Assembly (NCBI RefSeq): GCF_029906345.1
Contig: NZ_JARYGY010000006.1
Span: 248,001-312,000 of the forward strand
Direction of reading: 5' to 3'
Length of the DNA stretch: 64,000 bases
From: Aquimarina mycalae
GTDB lineage: Bacteria > Bacteroidota > Bacteroidia > Flavobacteriales > Flavobacteriaceae
A model generated the notes under the pieces. The model did no database searches. It was not told the DNA's origin and worked only from the letters and a program-made list of their open reading frames with translations. Positions 60,730 to 64,000 of the stretch are shown one piece after another. The number at the start of each line of letters is the position of its first letter. The first letter of the stretch is position 1. The position numbers were made by a program, and so were the translations under genes.

Positions 60730-61944
60730 CTAAGGAATCAACTTAGTAATTACTTGTGTTTCTGAATGTAGTGTTTTATGTACAGGACACTTGTCAGCGA
60801 TCTGTAAAATTCTGGCAATTTGTTTTTCGTCCAAATTACCTTCCAGTTTAATTTCTCTTTCAAAAGTATCTATTTTGGCAGTAGGATCCTCACAATTTTC
60901 GCAATCTTGAATATGTGATTTACTATAGCTAGTATGTACTTCTATATGCTGTAGATCCCAACCTTTTCGTGCGACATACATTTTTATAGTCATCGCAGTA
61001 CAGGCGGATAATCCAGCAGAAACAAATTCATAAGGAGAAGGTCCAAAATCATTACCGCCATAGCTTTCGGGTTCATCAGCAACCATATAATGATTGCCTA
61101 CTTTCATTTGAGTTGTAAACCCATCATCATTTCCCAAACTGGCTACTACCTGATGTTGACTTTTGAGTTGAGGTGTTTCTGGAGCGTCAATGTATCTTGA
61201 TGACCAACCCGCAATTACTTTACCTGCATAAATAGAGTCCTCTTTTCTCATTAATAAATGGTCGGCACCATCCAAGGTTACAAAACTTTTAGGATGTTTG
61301 GCAGCGTGATAAATTTCTTCGGCATTTCTTATACCTACTGTGGTATCCTGAGGAGAATGCATCACTAAAAGAGCTTTATCTAAGTTTTTTGCAACCGTTG
61401 GCAATGACTTAGTCTGTAGATCATCTAGAAACTGTTTTTTAATAGTAAAATCTCGCCCGCTTAAATTCACTACAGCTATACCGTTTGCTTCAATTTCTTC
61501 AAGACCACTTCTTAATAGATGTTGTACGTGAGTCGGATCAGAAGGCGCTCCAATAGTAGCTATTGCTTTTATCGAATCAATCTGTGCGCCTGCGAATATA
61601 GCAGCTGCACCTCCAAGAGAATGCCCAATTAATAGAGAAGGAGCTTGATATTCTTTAGCTAAAAAATTTGCCGCAGCAACAAGATCTTCAACATTTCCCG
61701 AAAAATTAGTATCGGCAAAATCACCTTCACTTTCTCCTAAACCTGTAAAATCAAAGCGCAGTACACCAAAACCTTGAGAAGTTAATGCTCTACTGATATT
61801 ACGAACTGCTCCTAGGTTTTTATTGCAAGTAAAACAATGAGCAAATAATGCGAAATTATGAGGATGTTGATCTGCGGGTAATTCTAAACGCCCTGAAAGT
61901 ACCTGACCTTCTGCGTTAGTAAAGGTTATTTTAGAAAGACTCAT
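60730..61944 (-). CDS. Bifunctional alpha/beta hydrolase / OsmC-family protein
   Basis: The 404-residue protein joins two enzymes. Residues about 1-255 form an alpha/beta hydrolase: FALFAHCFTCNKNLGAVRNI, the nucleophile in LLIGHSLGGAAAIFAGA (G-H-S-L-G), Asp in MHSPQDTTVG and His in DGADHLLMRK. Residues about 265-404 are OsmC-like, with the first Cys in FVSAGLSACTAMTIKMYVAR, the second in ADKCPVHKTLHSE and LDEKQIARILQIADKCP. OsmC enzymes reduce organic peroxides with two Cys. The fusion is known in several phyla. The OsmC part also has a CENCEDP segment that may bind metal or be redox active. Confidence 0.9.
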   Translation of the reverse strand: MSLSKITFTNAEGQVLSGRLELPADQHPHNFALFAHCFTCNKNLGAVRNISRALTSQGFGVLRFDFTGLGESEGDFADTNFSGNVEDLVAAANFLAKEYQAPSLLIGHSLGGAAAIFAGAQIDSIKAIATIGAPSDPTHVQHLLRSGLEEIEANGIAVVNLSGRDFTIKKQFLDDLQTKSLPTVAKNLDKALLVMHSPQDTTVGIRNAEEIYHAAKHPKSFVTLDGADHLLMRKEDSIYAGKVIAGWSSRYIDAPETPQLKSQHQVVASLGNDDGFTTQMKVGNHYMVADEPESYGGNDFGPSPYEFVSAGLSACTAMTIKMYVARKGWDLQHIEVHTSYSKSHIQDCENCEDPTAKIDTFEREIKLEGNLDEKQIARILQIADKCPVHKTLHSETQVITKLIP

Positions 61945-62080
61945 ATGTAATTGTAGTTTTACTAAATGTCGTTTTTTTTAAGGTTTTCTATCTTTCTAAG
62001 TGGGTTAAAAATATGTTAAGGTTTTTGATTTTGTAATTTGAAGTAAGTATTTGTTTATAAGTAAAAAAAGATGTTTATAT

Positions 62081-62119
62081 ATATCATACTGATGCGAATT
62101 ATTTTCATCAGTATGATAT
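62081..62119 (-). terminator. 14-bp perfect stem-loop after the peptide gene
   Basis: ATATCATACTGATG (62081-62094) pairs exactly with CATCAGTATGATAT (62106-62119) around an 11-base loop. On the minus strand it starts 10 bases after the stop of the peptide gene at 62130; the T run behind it is weak, so it may also be an mRNA-stabilising hairpin. Confidence 0.55.
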
Positions 62120-62129
62120 AATATGCTGA

Positions 62130-62351
62130 TTAAGCTAAATGTGCTTCACAAGGAATCCAAACTTCATCACCATCCTCATCAATAGAGGATCCGCAATCCA
62201 TCATTGCTGATCCTTCGGGATAATACTGAACAAAGGTGCAGGTATTTACTTGTTCTGAAGTACACTGATCTCTTTGACCACCACCAATTTTAATTAGATC
62301 TTCGCGGGATAGTGTTTTAAAATTGCCAATCCTTTCCAATAACGTTTTCAT
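62130..62351 (-). CDS. Double-glycine-leader peptide, 73 residues, four cysteines
   Basis: The peptide has a 25-residue leader (LLERIGNFKTLSREDLIKIG then GG) and a 48-residue core with four cysteines (QRDQCTSEQVNTCTFVQYYP, then MDCGSS and WIPCEAHLA). The core is acidic (SSIDEDGDE). The leader differs from those of the four peptides near 7 kb (LSREDL instead of LNKKEQ), so it belongs to another leader group. It would be cut behind Gly-Gly and exported by a C39-domain ABC exporter, none of which is near. A strong hairpin follows it. Confidence 0.68.
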   Translation of the reverse strand: MKTLLERIGNFKTLSREDLIKIGGGQRDQCTSEQVNTCTFVQYYPEGSAMMDCGSSIDEDGDEVWIPCEAHLA

Positions 62352-62458
62352 AAGTATTTAATTTTAATTAAAGAATAAAATATGCTTATCTAAAATACTT
62401 ATAAAAAAAATATTTTTTCCCCGTTTCACGATGTGTTTATAGATGTTTTAACTTTTGC

Positions 62459-63160
62459 TTAATCTACGTTATGTGTTTGTGTGTCCTTTGCACCAGCAAT
62501 AAGCATCCAGAAACAGATTCCAATCTCTCCAATCGCAGAAGGAATCCCAATATATGTAGAGATGCCCATATCATAGTATCCATCAATCATAAATCCACCA
62601 ATAAATTCGAGTAAGTATCCGATACATCCTATCATTAAAAATATCCCAAAAAATTTAGGTAAGATATTAGATTTATATACCAAATATCCAAAAGGAAATA
62701 GCCATAGTCCCCAGAATACCTGAGCAATCATAATACCATTATTATAAGAATCTAAAGACAACATCACCTGAGCTTGGAGTTGTTCTGGGCTTAAAAAACT
62801 AAGATATTCTACTCCGCTTATAAGTGTGAGAATATCAAATTTATGAGTAATATTATATAATGAAACAGGGATGCTAATTAAAGAAAAAGCTACCATTAAA
62901 ACCGCTTGAGTTTTATTGATATGTGCCAATAATTTGTATAAAATCAAAGGTAATATTAAAAATGTAGCGTAACAGATTAATCCAGCGATAATGCTCCATC
63001 GGAATAACGTATCACCATCTGTAATATTTTGTACTGTGCTGGCGGGATCATCATATATTATTAGTTCAGAAGGTACATAGAGAAGGCTAAACATGCCACT
63101 AATAATAAGAACTAAATATACGAAGCCTGCTAATCGTGCTATCTTTTTGTTTGAAGTCAT
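62459..63160 (-). CDS. DUF4386 family membrane protein
   Basis: The 233-residue protein starts MTSNKKIARLAGFVYLVLII, with the typical K-x-A-R-x-x-G-x-x-Y-L opening of DUF4386. It has six hydrophobic helices and segments ASTVQNITDGDTLFRWSIIA, AQVFWGLWLFPFGYLVYKSN and FFGIFLMIGCIGYLLEF, all characteristic of the family. The function is unknown. It stands alone, 89 bases from the hydroxylase-like gene on the same strand. Confidence 0.88.
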   Translation of the reverse strand: MTSNKKIARLAGFVYLVLIISGMFSLLYVPSELIIYDDPASTVQNITDGDTLFRWSIIAGLICYATFLILPLILYKLLAHINKTQAVLMVAFSLISIPVSLYNITHKFDILTLISGVEYLSFLSPEQLQAQVMLSLDSYNNGIMIAQVFWGLWLFPFGYLVYKSNILPKFFGIFLMIGCIGYLLEFIGGFMIDGYYDMGISTYIGIPSAIGEIGICFWMLIAGAKDTQTHNVD

Positions 63161-63249
63161 GATTGGTGTTTTAAAAATAGACGAACAGTGAACAGATTTG
63201 TTACTAGAATGCAGAAATCAAATAATTGATAGAATTCTATTTAGATAAA

Positions 63250-63846
63250 TTAATGATCCGTAGATTCATTTTCTAAAATTGTTTTCACTACCCACTCATT
63301 AGGTATCATATCAATAGTAAAATTAACACGCTCTGTAGTTCCGAGATTGTCAATCTTATGAGGGTCAGTTAGACGTAAATACCAGCATTCTCCAGGCATC
63401 ATAGAAACGGAGGTGTTGTTTAAATAAAAAGTAACATCATCGCTATAGGTAATCGGAATTGTTAATCTAATGACAGATCGTTCAATCTCCAAACCTAAGG
63501 TTGGATCAGTATGCTCTTTTACAATTGCTCCTGGCGCCAATCGCAATAAGCGCACTAAAGTTACCTTAGTATGTTTACGAAAGAAATCCACGATACTAGT
63601 TAAATATGGAGATTGTTGCAGTTCTTTAGTATCTAACCAATCGGTCCATGATCCATCGGCATAATCCTCTGCTGGAGGAGGAAAAGGTAACGAGGTATCT
63701 ACCTGATGCGCTGGAGCACGTAAAGGAATTACATCGTAATATTCAAAATGCCCTATCGTAAATGCTTTAAATTCTTCAAGCATTTTTTCTGCATCAAAAG
63801 AAAATGGTAATTTGATTCTATCTTTACTTTGTATAGTTGTTGGCAT
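63250..63846 (-). CDS. Aspartyl/asparaginyl beta-hydroxylase-domain protein
   Basis: The 198-residue protein has a 2-oxoglutarate/Fe(II)-type hydroxylase core: VKEHTDPTLGLEIERSVIRL (metal His and Asp), a beta strand pair TFYLNNTSVSMMPGECWYLR, second His in LTDPHKIDNLGTTERVNFTI with a following Arg for 2-oxoglutarate. It has no signal peptide. This is the short bacterial form of the domain, which hydroxylates Asp/Asn or a related substrate. Substrate unknown. The N-terminus MPTTIQSKDRIKLPFSF is a normal start. Confidence 0.82.
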   Translation of the reverse strand: MPTTIQSKDRIKLPFSFDAEKMLEEFKAFTIGHFEYYDVIPLRAPAHQVDTSLPFPPPAEDYADGSWTDWLDTKELQQSPYLTSIVDFFRKHTKVTLVRLLRLAPGAIVKEHTDPTLGLEIERSVIRLTIPITYSDDVTFYLNNTSVSMMPGECWYLRLTDPHKIDNLGTTERVNFTIDMIPNEWVVKTILENESTDH

Positions 63847-63904
63847 AAGGATATCTTTTGACTTGTGTGTAATGGATCCAAGCTCTAAGATATATAATTA
63901 TTTG

Positions 63905-63949
63905 ATAACATTCCTAATTGTATCTTACTGTATCAATCAGGAATGTTAT
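63905..63949. terminator. Stem-loop between the VOC-like gene and the hydroxylase-like gene
   Basis: ATAACATTCCT (63905-63915) pairs with AGGAATGTTAT (63939-63949), and four more pairs extend it inwards after one mismatch. The T tract (63953-63959) is on the plus side, so as a terminator it works best on the plus strand, but it begins 9 bases after the minus-strand stop of the VOC-like gene. Confidence 0.5.
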
Positions 63950-63957
63950 TGATTTTT

Positions 63958-64000
63958 TTAATGTTGATCAATTAAGATTGGATTGCCATCGGGATCATTA
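63958..64000 (-). CDS. C-terminal end of a VOC/glyoxalase-family gene (partial)
   Basis: Only the last 13 codons are in the window: NDPDGNPILIDQH then TAA at 63958. D-P-D-G-N followed by two hydrophobic residues is the end motif of glyoxalase/bleomycin-resistance (VOC) domains. The rest lies beyond base 64000. Nothing more can be said about its substrate. Confidence 0.55.
   Translation of the reverse strand, partial: NDPDGNPILIDQH

Overview
The window is low-GC bacterial chromosome, most likely from a marine member of the Flavobacteriaceae (Bacteroidota). Support comes from a TonB-dependent receptor with a carboxypeptidase-like N-terminal domain, two large exported proteins with type IX secretion (T9SS) C-terminal sorting domains, many lipoproteins of the form signal-Cys-Ser/Asn-Asp-Asp, LytS/LytTR regulators, a LETM1-related biofilm protein and several TAnnTTTG promoter boxes. 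The genus is not fixed by the sequence; an Aquimarina-like organism would fit. I see no rRNA, tRNA, CRISPR array, transposase or integrase.

Layout. 1-6.5 kb: housekeeping genes (membrane protein, SpoIIM-like, RDD, cyclophilin, CoA-type NUDIX, PlsC-like acyltransferase, beta-propeller lipoprotein). 6.6-7.7 kb: four small double-glycine-leader peptides on the minus strand, three of them cysteine-rich and one with cystine-knot spacing, next to a TPR/AraC regulator. 9.7-14.4 kb: a hybrid sensor kinase/AraC protein and a metzincin-like lipoprotein. 14.5-22.5 kb: a minus-strand regulatory locus running TonB receptor, TPR protein, LytS kinase fused to a 2TM domain, five free 2TM proteins, amidohydrolase, LytTR response regulator. 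Paired 21-bp-spaced sites that look like LytTR targets lie about 70 bases before both the receptor and the TPR gene.

23.0-32.4 kb is the most unusual part. A 1311-residue protein with low-complexity linkers is followed by a 794-residue protein ending in a C39/papain-like cysteine peptidase domain, two small unrecognised genes placed like immunity genes, an amidohydrolase and a signal-less N-acetylmuramoyl-L-alanine amidase. None of the large proteins has a visible export signal. I read this as a candidate polymorphic-toxin or injection/lysis-dependent delivery locus. That is an inference from architecture; the two large proteins match no family I can name.

32.4-52.4 kb holds an NDH-2-like dehydrogenase, two ECF sigma factors (one with a RskA-type anti-sigma, the other with a membrane partner), the LETM1-related protein, an apparently split DUF4331 pair with a TPR lipoprotein and a beta-barrel, a second LytS/LytTR pair, an S33 hydrolase, a lipoprotein gene broken by an in-frame stop, a Cu/Zn superoxide dismutase, two LVIVD-type lipoproteins and a likely DNA-repair operon (YdeI-like, AlkD-like, SPL-like radical SAM). 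52.8-60.6 kb carries two very large T9SS cargo proteins: an M36 metallopeptidase with duplicated MAM-like domains and a purple-acid-phosphatase-like phosphoesterase with duplicated jelly-roll-like domains. The end holds a hydrolase/OsmC fusion, a fifth double-glycine peptide, a DUF4386 protein, an Asp/Asn hydroxylase-like protein and the tail of a VOC-family gene.

All functional calls are by reading motifs; no search was run. Promoter and terminator calls rest on pattern matching and are given with modest confidence.
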